Positions 1 to 11,776 are shown, counted from the first letter of the stretch. The stretch: DNA of 64,000 nucleotides from Pestalotiopsis fici W106-1 (GCF_000516985.1 NW_006917091.1:5638518-5702517), one strand, 5' to 3'. The notes: generated by a model not told the origin, from the sequence alone. A program made the numbers and translations.

Positions 1-864
1 CTCGGTGAAAAGTGGAGAGTATCTGATTTCATTGAGAGCATCTTCATTTACAGGCCGTTTCAGGAGATCCGATTTATATCTGAGCGACTCGACAACCCTT
101 GACTCTTCCTGTGGGGTGGTGGACGCGGCATCTACGTAGTCCTCGTCATCAGACTCGTCGTCGGAATCGGATGAATCTGATGTTGCCGTGTCAGAGTCAG
201 TCGGAGCACGCCTCGAGCCACGGGCGTCCATTTCCATTGCCTCATCAATGAAATGCGACGACCGTGTCACTCGGGCGTTTGTGCGGTTGCTTGGTGGCTG
301 GTCAACTTTCGCCTCCTTGGGAGCCACCTGTTTAGCACTCATCTTGGGGATCTTGCGCCCCAAAGAATCCTCCAATTCTTCATCCATGGGACCGGGTGGC
401 TTCCAGTCTTTCAATTTTGCGAAGGGATTGGGTCTCGGAGTTGATGCTGCACCTGTTGACTTCGTCGGCTGCTTGTCGAACGCGAAAGAGAAAGTAGGCT
501 GCTGGGGGTTGTTTGGCTTCAACACGGAGCTCAACGGCTCACCAGACTTTGTGGTGGTTGCCTTGCCCTGCCCATTTAATGTACTGGAGAGGTCGAGCTT
601 GGAGAAGGAAAAGGTGAAGTCGCCACCAGTGGGAGCGTGCTGTTTGGGCAAATTATTGCCCACTTTGGGCCCGAATATATTGACGAAGCCACCATCTTGC
701 TGGTTGGGTGACGTGTTCGAGTTGACGGTAGAAGGCGTGAATTTGAAGTCAAAAGGTGTTCCCTTGGGGTCTGTTGTCTGTGTTTTGTCCTCGGACGCAT
801 CGGACCACCTGGATGACGCCCCAGGCAAAGGGTCATTATCTCCTCCTGTTCCCTGGCTTGTCAT
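1..864 (-). CDS. Unidentified acidic protein, N-terminal 288 codons (3' end outside window)
   Basis: An open frame runs on the minus strand from an ATG at 862-864 to base 1 with no stop, so the gene continues off the left edge. The product is hydrophilic and looks disordered. It starts MTSQGTGGDNDP, is rich in Ser, Thr, Pro and Asn, and carries scattered Phe clusters (FDFKF, FTFSFSK, FSFAFDK, NPFAKLKDW). Further on there is a strongly acidic Ser/Asp/Glu stretch (about residues 235-255) and then a more ordered-looking segment near RVVESLRYKSDLLKRP. I do not recognise a named domain. The Phe clusters recall FG-type nuclear pore proteins, but no FG-repeat array is present, so this is only a resemblance. 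It is divergent from the MFS gene at 2323 across about 1.46 kb. Confidence 0.6.
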   Translation of the reverse strand, partial: MTSQGTGGDNDPLPGASSRWSDASEDKTQTTDPKGTPFDFKFTPSTVNSNTSPNQQDGGFVNIFGPKVGNNLPKQHAPTGGDFTFSFSKLDLSSTLNGQGKATTTKSGEPLSSVLKPNNPQQPTFSFAFDKQPTKSTGAASTPRPNPFAKLKDWKPPGPMDEELEDSLGRKIPKMSAKQVAPKEAKVDQPPSNRTNARVTRSSHFIDEAMEMDARGSRRAPTDSDTATSDSSDSDDESDDEDYVDAASTTPQEESRVVESLRYKSDLLKRPVNEDALNEIRYSPLFTE

Positions 865-2322
865 GGTGTCTCATCGGCGGTGATTGTCTTGAGGGGATTG
901 CAAATTTTCAAAGCACGCTGGGACTCCTCGGCCAAACCCTGACTCAAACAGTGAGAAAGACGGGATAAAAAATGCGGAGGAGAATTCCGAGCAGCTTATT
1001 CAATATTGGTCAATAAAGAGTGATCTTTGATGCCAAGCAAAAAGTGAGTGATTGTTGCCTAGGCTGCAACTATTGCCGACCTTCAACAAGCAGATTGAGG
1101 CAAAGAGACCCGCGCGGCTATTTTCCGCTCCACTGCCGCCAAGGTACCAGCGTTGCACATCCTCTAGCGCGTCCCTGTTGCCATTCCCCACGAAATCGAC
1201 CAGGGGAAGGTTCAATAATGCCCCTCATTTTCGTATTCTTAGTGGGCTTATAGTGGACTGCAGCCCCGGAAGACCCTGAGATTAGTGACTACCAGGCAGC
1301 CCAATTCCCCCACGTTTACCAAGGAAAGGCCTGCCAAACAAGCGGGACGGGCTTGCTCATCGCACCATGGCCAACATTGAAGCTGTCACGATCCATCGAG
1401 TTCAATCATACAAAGCTAGGAAATTGGCGTCAATAACTGGGCAACTCGGCATCATGCACACTGATTCATCGCCGAATACGCTTGTTACAAAGGTTTGATA
1501 TTGTCTTCCCGATAGATGATTCGCACGGCAAGCGCTCATCGCCGTCTTCTAGTCATTGGGTAGTAGACAATAATCGCGCCCGAATCGCTCGAGACGACCC
1601 TTGCGCCAGTATGAGAGTTTGTCATTCTCGTTCCGACTGAGGTAGCCTTGATTAAAGCAATGCGCATCTGACAAGAGTGTCTTTAGGTATTGAATGAAGG
1701 TTTTCGAAGGACCGATCTAGGAAAGTTGTACTCCAGCATGTGCTCGCGACCTTGACACATGCGGATGCTTAAGACATTGTGGTATCTTTTCTCCCATCCC
1801 GGAAGCGGCAGCTGGACTTGAAATCATATATCCTAAGACACGGGTCCGGTCTACCAGTCAGCCTCTGGCGGGTTTCCGGATTAATAACTAATATCTTACC
1901 TATCAATTGTCTGGGGTCCCGATCGTCGGATGAGGAGTGTCTCCGCAATGTGTTTCTGTCCTTGCGTGGCACAGAGCCAGGGTTCACATTTGGATAGCCA
2001 ACCAGATCTCATTCGATATATCTGCGAGTCCACACCGTTCGTCCCATGACTTACCTATTCTGCCGGAAGAGCCCTTGCATCCAATCCGTTCGGGGAAGAG
2101 GTGTACAGAGTAGGACCCGGGCTCACTGACAACGGTAAATGAATGGGTTCATTCGGTCACCGGTTTTACCGCCAAAATACCTAGGTGCATTTCCCCGCAT
2201 TCCACGATATATTGAATCTCGACCGCAAATTGTACCTTGGCCTTTTCTAATCCTCATCGCGTTCCTAGGGGTTGTCAATTATTCGTTTGGAACAGAGCGT
2301 CGCGCCCAAGTAAACAAGCAAA
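865..2322. other. Intergenic, divergent promoter region
   Basis: This 1.46 kb lies between the minus-strand gene starting at 864 and the plus-strand MFS gene starting at 2323, so it should hold both promoters. Only short unrelated open frames occur on either strand. No repeat, RNA gene or mobile element was recognised. Confidence 0.5.
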
Positions 2323-4004
2323 ATGGCGGACGAGAAGCCCATCGCAGAAGTCGAACAGGGGCTTCCCACGGACTCGAAGCACCAAGATGATCACCCTCAC
2401 AAGAAGGTACGTGGTACAAATCAAATCTCCAATGAAATGCTGCTAATCATCACAGGCCGTGACAAGCACAATACTCGCCTCTAGTGCCGAGGAGCGTGCC
2501 TTGCTATTCAAGCAGGATATGAGGTCAGCGATATTTTTATGCCCGGCATCACCATTTGCTAACAAAATCGAAGGATCATTCCTTTGTCGGCTGCAATCTA
2601 CTTTCTATGCAATCTAGACCGCTCAAACATTGGCAACGCGAGAATCTTGAATTCCACCTACAAAAATGACATGCAGACAGAGCTGCATATGACGCCAGTG
2701 CAGTTCAATATTGCATTGATGATATTTCTCATTGGCTATTTTGTAAGTGTGGCTTCTTCCAATGGTAGCAAAGAAACACAGTTATGCTCATCCGTAGTAG
2801 GCATTCGAGGTTCCATCCAATATAATGCTCAAGAAGCTGCGACCATCACGATGGATTGCATTTCTGATGCTCTCGTGGGGCGCCATCACCATTGGCCTCG
2901 GTGGGACACACACTTTCAGCCAGGTGACCGGAGTACGATTCCTGCTTGGTGCATTTGAGGCTGGTCTGTTCCCAGGACTGGTCTATTATCTCACTTTTTG
3001 GTACAAGAGCAACGAGAGAAGTGTCCGGGTCGCCTTCATCTTGGCCAGTGCGACTCTGGCGGGCGCGTTTGGCGGCGCGATTGCCTACGGCATCGGCCAC
3101 ATCAATCAGGCAGGGGGTCTTTCGGGGTGGAGATGGCTCTTCATCATTGAGGGAATTCCTTCATGTTTGTCCGCGGTCGCGGTCTACTTTATCCTGCCCG
3201 ACTTTCCCGAAACCGCAAGCTGGCTCTCTCAGGAGGAACGAGATCTGGCCACGCGGCGGCTCCTCGTTGAAGGCAGCAAAGGCGACGGCCACAGTATCAC
3301 ATGGGCAGACGCAAAAGCGACCCTCACGGACTGGCGTCTGTATGGTCACTACCTCATCTACTTTGCCGTGTCTCTCCCGTTCAGCTCTTTGTCGCTTTTT
3401 ACACCATCCATTACTGCCGGTCTGGGCTACAAAGACCTCCAAGCGCAGCTGATGACAGTTCCTCCCTGGGCAGTAGCTTATGGTAAGTGATGGATTGTAT
3501 CGCTTTCTAAACATCTCGTTTTAACATTTCGCAGTTGTTCAAGTCCTCGTTGCCTGGTCTGCCGACCATTTCAATGCGCGCGGCCTTCACTGCGCTGGAG
3601 CAGCATTTGCGGGTGCGATCGGATTCTTGGCTTCGGCTGCGGCACCCCCGGATGCATACCGTGGACGGTATGCCTGCCTCATCATCGGCACTTCGGGCGC
3701 CTTTTCGTCGATTCCCCCCATGCTCGGATGGCTGACCTCGAACATGTGGGACACGGCCGCGACAGGACTTGCCGTTGCACTAAACGTCAGTATCGGCGCC
3801 GGTATAGGTCAGATTCCTGGCGTTTGGATCTACAAGTCTGATGAAGCCAGCCGCGGCTATCCTACTGGCCATGGCGTCAATTGTGCCATGCTGTTTGTGG
3901 TGGCCATTGGTGCGGTATTGTTGCGTATTTACTATGGTCGAAAGAATAAGCAGATCATTCGGCATGCCAACGGCGAAGAGGAACCTAGGCTGTACAAACT
4001 CTAA
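2323..4004 (+). CDS. MFS transporter, anion:cation symporter (allantoate/pantothenate permease-like) family
   Basis: Spliced product of 490 aa. Exons: 2323-2406, 2456-2523, 2574-2742, 2801-3482 and 3535-4004, all with GT-AG introns and CTAAC-type branch points. It begins MADEKPIAEVEQ with a cytoplasmic tail of about 50 residues. Family hallmarks are LCNLDRSNIGNAR in the first membrane helix, a RFLLGAFEAGLFPG signature, the FWYKSNERSVRVA loop and GLSGWRWLFIIEG. These belong to the Dal5/Seo1/Fen2-type anion:cation symporters of fungi, which import small organic anions or vitamins at the plasma membrane. The substrate cannot be read from sequence. The tannase follows 0.9 kb downstream on the same strand, so uptake of a phenolic or organic acid is possible but unproven. 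Length and helix content look complete. Confidence 0.9.
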
Positions 4005-4938
4005 CATGTGGAAGAATCTTGAGGCGGCACAGGGTGAGAAATACAGTTACTGGACACATGTCTCCTGTTCAATTCAATCGAGCGTCGGATGCCAGGTCGT
4101 ATATCGTATGCAGGAATCTACCAAAACAAGTAAAAGAACTAAATGTTCACGAACGGTGTTGACAAATCAGTTCCCAAGTATTTCAAATATTGAAAAGCTC
4201 ATGGCTGGTAGATTGCGACGGCAATTGACGAAATGCATGCCTAATCCAAAAGACCAAGCTTGTGATATAAGGGATCTGAACATTTGTAGGACCAGAACAA
4301 TGGACCTTCATTCTGATGTCACTGTACACTTTATGCTGGTTATCATGGGCCATATCGACTGTCCGGAAAGCATACAAATCTTTTATTTCCATGTTATCGG
4401 ATTTGATTATGTCGCCTTGCATAAGCCCGATGTTGCATTCGCGGTAGTGCAAAAGCCCCCTCCAATTACCTGGCGCGCCGGGTGTGGATCATTATTTATA
4501 AAATGGTTGTTTTAAGCATTACCACGTTGCCGAACCGTCGCTTTTCCTACTCGATTGGGGAGGTTGACTTGCTCACGACGAATCAGCAATGGCGATCGGC
4601 TACAACTCTATAGCAAATTGAGCCCACCAGAGATAGGACGGTATTTCCCCATCTAATACTCAATGCCCTCCCCCTTGAGACCAAATTCGGGGGGCCTTAT
4701 CTTGGCAGCATGGAATAGAGGGACCGACAGCCGAAAGGGGTTTGCAGGTCGCCTTGCTTCTTATCAACATCCGAATGTTTCATCCCATGTGCAAAAGGCC
4801 TCTGAGATCAGATGCAGTGACGACAAATGGGGGGCGTTTTTCGGACGATAATATCAAGGCTCTCGGCCGCTCGGCCGGCACTCTTGCTTATTGGTTGCCC
4901 GCCATGATTTTTTTCGTCATGGTGCAACAACCATCATA
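4005..4938. other. Intergenic region upstream of the tannase gene
   Basis: About 0.93 kb with no convincing gene; open frames here are tails or shadows. The last 80 bases hold paired CGGCCG motifs and an inverted CCAAT box, listed separately. Confidence 0.5.
4863..4893 (+). promoter_or_regulatory. Paired CGGCCG motifs and inverted CCAAT box before the tannase gene
   Basis: Two CGGCCG palindromes at 4863-4868 and 4871-4876 are followed by ATTGG at 4889-4893 (CCAAT on the other strand), 45-75 bases before the tannase start. CGG/CCG pairs are the core recognised by fungal Zn2Cys6 regulators, and CCAAT is the HAP complex site. The motifs are seen; their function is inferred, and some may lie in the 5' leader. 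Confidence 0.3.
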
Positions 4939-6798
4939 ATGTTCAACACCATCTTTCTGTCCTCCTTTGTGGTTCTTCTCATTGCCGTCGGTCGCGTTCT
5001 GGGCTCTACCAGCCTGGTGGATCTCTGCAAGGACAATGTCGATGCCGTCAAACTGGCCCTGGCTGGCACCCTGCCCGCCAATGCTTCCATTGAGAATCTC
5101 AGCTACATCAAACAAGGAGATACGTATGGAGAAGGTTGGCATGACCTAATGTACCCGATTCAACCGACCGATCTTCCCGAGTCCTGTGCCGTCACAGTCT
5201 ACGTCCAGTCCTCCGATGTATCATGGTACAGATATGGTCTTTTTCTACCCGTGAATTGGAATCAGCGGTTCCTCGCCGTCGGCAACGGGGGCTTTGGAGG
5301 TGGTATCAATTGGCTTGACATGGGAAGCTTCATGAAGTACGGCTTTGCCGTGGTGTCGACGGACACGGGGCACAACTCGACAACGGGAGATGGCCGGTGG
5401 GCTTTTTGGGCACCGGAGCGGCTGACGGACTGGGGATGGCGAGCCTTGAATGGTTCCATTGGCGCCGCAAAACAGCTTACCGAGAGATACTATGGAACTC
5501 AGATTGCCTACTCATACTACAACGGCTGTTCTACGGGAGGAAGACAAGGTCTAAAGCAAATCGAGATTGATCCTGATACTTTTGACGGACTTGTCATCGG
5601 AGCTCCGGGCTGGGACTCGAAAAGTCTCAACCCATGGATAACACGAGTTGGGATCTACAACCTCCCTGAGACGGCGCCGTATCATATTCCTTGGCGTTTA
5701 TTCTCGCCCATGGCAGACCTGGTCATGGAACAATGCGACGAGCTGGACGGCGTCAAGGACGGCATCATCAGTCTGCCCGACGCTTGTGTTCCGGACTATT
5801 CCAAGATGTTGTGCAGTGTTCCCGGCATAGACCAGTCGGCCTGTCTGACGGACGCGCAAGCTCAGGTACCGGCCAAGGTCTATGGGGACTACCTCGGGTC
5901 AGACGGGGAGCTATTGTATCCAGGGCTTTCGCCGGGCTGCGAGGGTCAGTGGCAAGCCGTGCTCAGTTTTGCGCGCACGAGCACGTTTGGAAACCACTAT
6001 ATCCGCTTCTTTCTCCTCGGGAACTGGTTTTGGAATTACACTGACTGGGATGACAATATTTTCTCGCTGGCCGCCACTTTTGATCCTGGTCAGGCGACTG
6101 CCGACAATTATGACCTTTCAACGTTTCGGGATCTAGGCCACAAGATTGTCATGTATCACGGACTGAGCGACGGTCTCATACCACCGAGGGGGTCTGATTG
6201 GTACTACCAACAGGTGAACAACGCCACGAGTGGCAATCCACCGATCACGGATTGGTTCCGCTACTTTCAAGTGCCTAGCATGCACCACTGCTGGAGCACG
6301 CAGACATCGGCCAATGGGCCGTGGAACTTTGGCGGCGAGTTCCAATCGACGCACCTCGGCAGTGACCAGTGGTCGGTTCCGGGGTTTAGGGACAAACGTC
6401 ATGACATACTAATGGCGCTCATGGACTGGGTTGAGAACGGCAACCCGGTAGACTCGGTCATTGCCACGACCTGGAACGAGCCGCTGGATCCCACGTCTGG
6501 GCTAAAGAGCCAGCGGCCACTTTGCCCATATCCGCAAGTGGCAGTGTATGACGGCGTCGGGGACGTGGATCAGGCGGCGAGCTGGGAGTGCGGGTAAGTT
6601 GTTCGATTGGAAGCAATCTCCTGCACACGCACTGATACGACAAACAGAGCACGGCCATCTCCCGAGGTAGTCGCGAAGAGAAAGATTACCAGTATCGGTG
6701 CATCCTCGTCTAGTGGTCTCAAATCCACGACTTCTTGGTTGGAAAAGAAGTGGAATATTCCTGAGATGATCAGACGGGGCTTGGGCTTCTGGCGTTGA
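4939..6798 (+). CDS. Secreted tannase / feruloyl esterase family protein
   Basis: Spliced product of 601 aa (exons 4939-6593 and 6648-6798). The chosen start gives a clear signal peptide (FNTIFLSSFVVLLIAVGRVLG), whereas the frame upstream adds a polar, unlikely leader. The nucleophile lies in NGCSTGGRQG (about residue 200). An acid residue lies in HGLSDGLIPPRG and the histidine in SMHHCW. Cysteines next to the catalytic Ser and His match the CS-D-HC arrangement known from fungal tannases and feruloyl esterases, which hydrolyse ester bonds of gallate, ferulate or related plant phenolics outside the cell. Several N-glycosylation sequons occur (NAS, NST, NGS, NAT). A 54-nt intron near the 3' end (donor GTAAGT) removes an early TAA and adds about 49 residues rich in Lys and Ser; unspliced, the protein stops at 6597. 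The exact substrate is not decidable here. Confidence 0.92.
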
Positions 6799-7511
6799 CC
6801 TGAGCATATCACGATTCATATTCAAACGCTATAGATGTTGATTAGATCAGTGCTCACGACACAGAGTTGCGCTTTATCTGTTCTTGCAATTCAGCACCTG
6901 ATGAGAATTCCTGGAGTTTTACATATCTCAAATATGAAGCCTTCCAAGGAACCTGTGATTTCAAACGATTCAGTCTGAGTAAGTATGTATTGACAAGAAT
7001 ACAGCTGGAGGCTCGAATCATGGCCGCTGAGTAGATGATAACATCGGATCGTATATCGCTGTCGCAACACACGCAATAGACACTATATGAAGACAAGACC
7101 ACTGCTACCACAACTTTGTCTTATAAGGCCAAGGCTTATCGTCCACAGCATGTATGTACTAACTTTTAAGAGTTCCCTGAAGTCGAGGGTCGGAATATTT
7201 TCTGGTTCTGGGCCGGAGCGCCGGAGCTTCAACTGCGGGCTGCCCGCCCCACCTGGGGCCGGGGCTGGACTCTTGCTGCGGTGCAGCATCAGGGCAGAAA
7301 GCCCAAGCTCGATATACGGCATAGAGTGGACCTCTCTTTCGCTGCATACTACCTGGTAGTAACGGCGTCTTGCCAAGCTACCACCGATGTTAATAATGAT
7401 TTGATGTCCAGGCTTGGAAAGGGTCAATTTTATCAGCGGGCGCTGGGCCAGCTTGTTCATGACTGAGCATGACCGAAGGCCCCAAAACACCAAACATTTT
7501 TTTTTTTTATC
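6799..7511. other. Intergenic region
   Basis: About 0.7 kb between the tannase and the F-box-family gene. A T-run (about 7497-7508) directly precedes the ATG at 7512. No F-box coding sequence was found here in any plus-strand frame. A long minus-strand frame (7083-7823) crosses into the next gene and looks like a shadow. Confidence 0.4.
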
Positions 7512-8972
7512 ATGGTGGATGGCATCTGGACGTCGGCGACAGCCGTGCATGTGCTCAGCACCGACGACGGCCTGGCGGAGTTTGACGAAGCCTTCGTCGA
7601 CCCCGCCAAACGCGCCCTTCTGCGTGATATCAAGTTTGAAGTAGTGTTGCCCGAGATTAGCATCAAGAGGCTCAAGAAGGTGCAGAGTAATGCCGAGGCC
7701 GCCGCCAATGACGCCGCCTTCACCCGCGCCATCTCCGACTTCCTGGGCAGACTGGCCAGATGGGAGGCTCGCGATGACGGCGCCAGCCTTAGTCTGACCA
7801 TCACGGCCGAGTCGCCCACTCACAAGAAGAGGAAAGAGTTGGTGGAAAACGGGACGCTAACCAACTCACACAATTCGTTTGGCCCGTCCATCTGGGAAAT
7901 CAGAAATATGGACCGTATGCTCCGCTTTGAAGCCGGCAACCCTCCGCAACTGCCAGAAGTGCCGTGCATCACCAAGCTCTGCTGTGTTGAATACCTCTGC
8001 CCCCGGAGCCTGCACCCTGGCGTTCAGGTAGCCATCTCCAACGCCTGCGTGGCTGCGAGCGTCGTCGAGTGGGATCTGTGTTTGCCGGGGCGCCGTACCA
8101 TGCCGGCGCGCGTCCGGGAGCGGGCAGCCCTCGCACAGGCCTTGCGAGACGCGAAGCTTGCCAATGTCACAGAGCTCATGCTTACCCTGAACGACAACGA
8201 CCCCATGAACGAGGCATTTGAGCTAGACAGCCTCCTGGAGCAGCACGACGACCTCGACAGCCTCAGCCTGGGCGTGCGGCACATTGCACAGCTTCCGATG
8301 CTTCGCAAGCTGGAACTGAGAGGTACCTGGATCTTATCCCCCGTCGCATTTGGCCCTCATCCGGAACTGCCGGATGTGCACTGCTCTTTGCTGGAGGAGA
8401 TCGTGGTCGATGTCTCCATGTGTACCCCGGACGGAAGGTATTTAATGATGGGTGATCCAGAAGACGCAGGTGAGGACGATGGTTACTATGAGTCTGGCGA
8501 AGAGCCGCCCCCAGCTCCCTTTGATTCGGACGACTCGGACACGTCGGACTGGGCGCCTGAATTCGCATGGGGCAAGGAAGAAGGCGATATTCCGGTAGTC
8601 ATGTTCCGTACGACGCCCAACGATGAGACCTTTGTCCCCATCTGGAAATCCTTTGCCAGGGCTGCCAGGTGCTCCATGCCGAAGCTGCGGAACATGACCA
8701 TCAATTTTGGGACTGGGGCTAGCCACGCACCCTCCGAGGCACAGTATTACACCGCCGGCGCGCCGGCCACTTATTTTGACTCTTACCCAAGCTGCACGGA
8801 ATTCAGTAGAGAGCACGCGCGGGAACCGCGATGGTATTTTACATCCCACGAGGACTTTGACAAGTCATGGCGGCCGCCTCAGGGGCTGAGGGACGAGCTC
8901 GAGGGCCCCGACGAGGATGGGAGAAAGCGGCATGTTTATTGGTGGGTGAAAATGGAGAGGATCGAAATATAG
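7512..8972 (+). CDS. F-box-family-like protein without an F-box (intronless)
   Basis: Single-exon 486-aa frame. The pattern matches the large Sordariomycete family of F-box proteins with degenerate repeats. It has a segment like RALLRDIKFEVVLPEI early on, then a FTRAISDFLGRLARWE motif, then LSLTITAESPTHKK, then LPEVPCITKLCCVEYLCPRSLHP, followed by Leu-rich stretches (TELMLTLNDND, LPMLRKLELRGTWILSP) and a C-terminal MPKLRNMTINFG segment. An acidic insert lies near residues 315-355. In relatives an N-terminal F-box (LPxEIRxxI) comes before these motifs; here it is absent, so the gene is 5'-truncated or the adapter function is lost. F-box proteins normally recruit targets to SCF ubiquitin ligases. 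Family assignment rests on motif order only. Confidence 0.55.
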   Translation: MVDGIWTSATAVHVLSTDDGLAEFDEAFVDPAKRALLRDIKFEVVLPEISIKRLKKVQSNAEAAANDAAFTRAISDFLGRLARWEARDDGASLSLTITAESPTHKKRKELVENGTLTNSHNSFGPSIWEIRNMDRMLRFEAGNPPQLPEVPCITKLCCVEYLCPRSLHPGVQVAISNACVAASVVEWDLCLPGRRTMPARVRERAALAQALRDAKLANVTELMLTLNDNDPMNEAFELDSLLEQHDDLDSLSLGVRHIAQLPMLRKLELRGTWILSPVAFGPHPELPDVHCSLLEEIVVDVSMCTPDGRYLMMGDPEDAGEDDGYYESGEEPPPAPFDSDDSDTSDWAPEFAWGKEEGDIPVVMFRTTPNDETFVPIWKSFARAARCSMPKLRNMTINFGTGASHAPSEAQYYTAGAPATYFDSYPSCTEFSREHAREPRWYFTSHEDFDKSWRPPQGLRDELEGPDEDGRKRHVYWWVKMERIEI

Positions 8973-10541
8973 CAGTTGTAGTAAGAGGTCTAGTGGATGC
9001 GCCGAGATTTGTCGTCGATTATTTGCATTGTGCGAAGCACTATCAAGACCTGTTCTGAGTCAATATTGGAATTAGCTGTCTCGTAACATGACATCAATCT
9101 TTGCAGTCTACATCAGATTGGCCAGAATAATATCGGTGTCGTGCGTCTATTCTTTGGCGCTTAGTTTGTGCGGTAATATGTGTCTATATGCAACACGTTT
9201 GACGCTGCGAGAGAAGTCACCCAGCGACGCCCATTGTGAAAGAGAATGTCAACTACATTGTACAGGTATTCTCCCAATACGGACCGAACAGAGTTGGAAA
9301 AACGGGGCCGGTAAGGCAGTTTTGCTCGATTCGTTATGACTTTGGGCGTGCAATGACCATGGGTGAGGAAGGGCAAATGTTCTTGGTGAGTCTGAGGTAC
9401 ATTGGGAATTGAGACCGGATACACAACGGTGACCAAAGGGAGGAGTCAACCTGCAAGGCGCATGATTTGATCACGTCTATTGCAACTGGAAAATACTTTG
9501 GTGCGGCTTTGGACCCATATGGGCCAATCGTGTCAACGACGCTTCCTACCGGCAGTTGTTCAGATCATTGAAGCTGCATCATGTAGACTTATTTGCATAT
9601 GATCTGATCTACCCACAGCGCCTTGGAGATTGAATCTCGGATTGATCCGTGATCTAGAAAACCTCAAAACGGAAAGTGTGAGAATTCTCACCCATGCATG
9701 CACAATTTGTCAGGCAAATGTCGAAGGCTTCCTCTATCAAATGCTGGCGCCATGAAATGTTGCATCTTCACTTGCTATTTGTCAGAGACAGAGTATTGCT
9801 GGCGCCAGCTCGCAAGCAAGGACAAGCATTGCCCCTGGAACAGCTCAACAAGTGGATATTATTTCTGCCTGCCGTTGTGTGCGAGGTAAGCGCACCAGTA
9901 AGTGCCAGCCGCGCCAGCGGCCGATCTGCCATTTGCCATGGAGTGCTAAAGCGGTACTTTGAATGCTTATCCTGTCGTGTGGCGCATCCTCTAGAACTGA
10001 TCCGTATTAAGCTTGTCAGCATTATATGGGGATTCTGCAGCGCTCGGGTCCTGCGCACCAAGCCATTTATGGTTACTTGCGGTAAAGTAAACAGGGGTAA
10101 ATCATTTACAAGGGTCCACTGCTCTTCCTTTCCTCACTCTGCTGCCCTCTCAGCTGCTCAACGCTGTCCAACGTGTCACCTATTGGCGGTTGTGCGAGAC
10201 AAGAGAGACAGTGGAGGGAGAAAAGATCTGCTCTGGAAACTTTTAAGCTTGAACTAGTAGCCATGGTACCGGTAATATCATAGCCGAATGCAGGTAGGGA
10301 TCAAGGAGCCAGAGAGGTTGTGTCTGGTCCAGTCTGTCGTCTTGGTCTTTAATTTCATTCCCCATGGCCATGCGTCACTTTGAATCCTTCGAATCCTCTT
10401 TTTCCTCACACATTGAAACTACTCCAACAAAGCGGCAAAACAAGAAGAGTCCGTGATATTTCAGACAAGAGATTGGATTGCGCATCAGAAACAAAGTGTG
10501 TACTCATTCAAACTGAGCGGTGGTAGTACGTAAAAGGCGAC
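8973..10541. other. Intergenic region, 1.6 kb
   Basis: No supported gene. A 187-codon ATG frame at 9694-10257 has a composition unlike a folded protein and no recognisable motif, so it is not annotated. The last 250 bases before 10542 should hold the promoter of the membrane protein gene. Confidence 0.4.
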
Positions 10542-11426
10542 ATGGCTCACCATAACGCCAACGAGCAACCGGGCCTCGAGGTGCATGAACAAGCCGGGCT
10601 TGAGGTGGTATCGGAACCGGAGGCGCCACATGTTGTAAATGGACCGACAATATTCGGAAAGCCAGTTGATCAAACACCACAAAATCACCAAAATTATACA
10701 CAATACGGGGCCGGAGCAGCAGCATCACCTTACCATGAATACCCACAATATCCTCAGTCGCCGCCGTACGCAAATTCGCCAGTGCATCCACCACAATCAC
10801 AATGGGCGCCGTCGCAAGTAGGGACCATGGGGCCGAGTGCATCGGAAAAGGGCGCGCCTGAACCGACAATTCTTGGCATAAAACGAAAGAAATTCTGGCT
10901 CATTTTCGGACCTCTTTTGGCTGTTCTCGTCATTGGCTTGGCCGTTGGTCTGGGTGTTGGCTTGGGTACAAGCCACAGCACTTCGACCAGCACGGCGGCA
11001 AGGTGAGTCAACGTTTCCTATATCAATATATCGGGCGCCCGCAACTGAGACACGAGTAACTAACGCTCCGCGCTCCCCCACTGTTATAGTTCCTCGACTG
11101 CGACAGCCACCTCGTCAACCGCGACCGCGACCGCGACCGTCTCGGCGATAACGTGTCCGTCCAGCAACGGCAGCTACTATGTGACCTCGGACGATACCAA
11201 GTTCCTGGTCCTGTGCAACCTCGACTACAATCAGGGCGGAGGCACCGAAGATATCTCGAATCCCGTCACAAACACGGTGGAAGACTGCGCGACGACGTGT
11301 GCAAACAACGGGACTTGCGCCGGTGCTGGCTGGGGAGAGTACTATGGAACTACCTATTGCTGGATGAAATCGTACCTTGGAACGTCGCAAAGCGCGCCGA
11401 ATTGGTACTTTTTGATCAAGCAATAA
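10542..11426 (+). CDS. Single-pass membrane protein with C-terminal cysteine-rich (PAN/Apple-like) ectodomain
   Basis: Spliced product of 265 aa (exons 10542-11002 and 11090-11426; branch site CTAAC at about 11059). The N-terminal 120 residues are polar and rich in Pro, Gln and Tyr (YPQSPPYANSP). One hydrophobic helix follows a KRKK stop-transfer-like patch (FWLIFGPLLAVLVIGLAVGL, about 123-147), then a Ser/Thr-rich linker suited to O-mannosylation. The C-terminal 80 residues hold spaced cysteines and an LCNLDYNQGGG motif ending in CWMKSYLG and NWYFLIKQ, the pattern of fungal PAN/Apple-like surface modules. The topology (proline-rich tail inside, cysteine module outside) resembles cell-wall sensors, but no function is known. 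The stop codon overlaps an AATAAA at 11422-11427 that could serve as a polyadenylation signal. Confidence 0.8.
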
Positions 11427-11776
11427 AGTGCTCATGCATGACCCATGATCACGAGTGATCATTGATCATCCCCTCCACATTGCCCATGATGTATATTTGT
11501 TACAAAATACGGCGTACAAATGATTTGCCGCATTACATATGCAATCGAATATCTGGATGGTTTTATATACCAATGACTAGCGATGATAATTTACTCTCTA
11601 TTTTCAAGATCCAAAGAGCTGCTCCGGCGTCATGGTAACTGTGGCATTTTGCGATCACTACTACACTCTGTGGAGGCTGAAAGATCAATAGGCATGCCCC
11701 ATCATTCGATGACTTGCTATACATGTGAACGCGATCAAATGACCATGTATATGGTGTATATTCACGACACCTCAAC

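Noticed and set aside
7083..7823. 246-codon minus-strand frame
   Set aside because: Half of it is antisense to the F-box-family gene and the rest is noncoding; no motif.
9694..10257. 187-codon ATG frame on the plus strand
   Set aside because: Rich in Cys, Arg and Ser in random order, no domain, and no clear promoter or relationship to neighbours.
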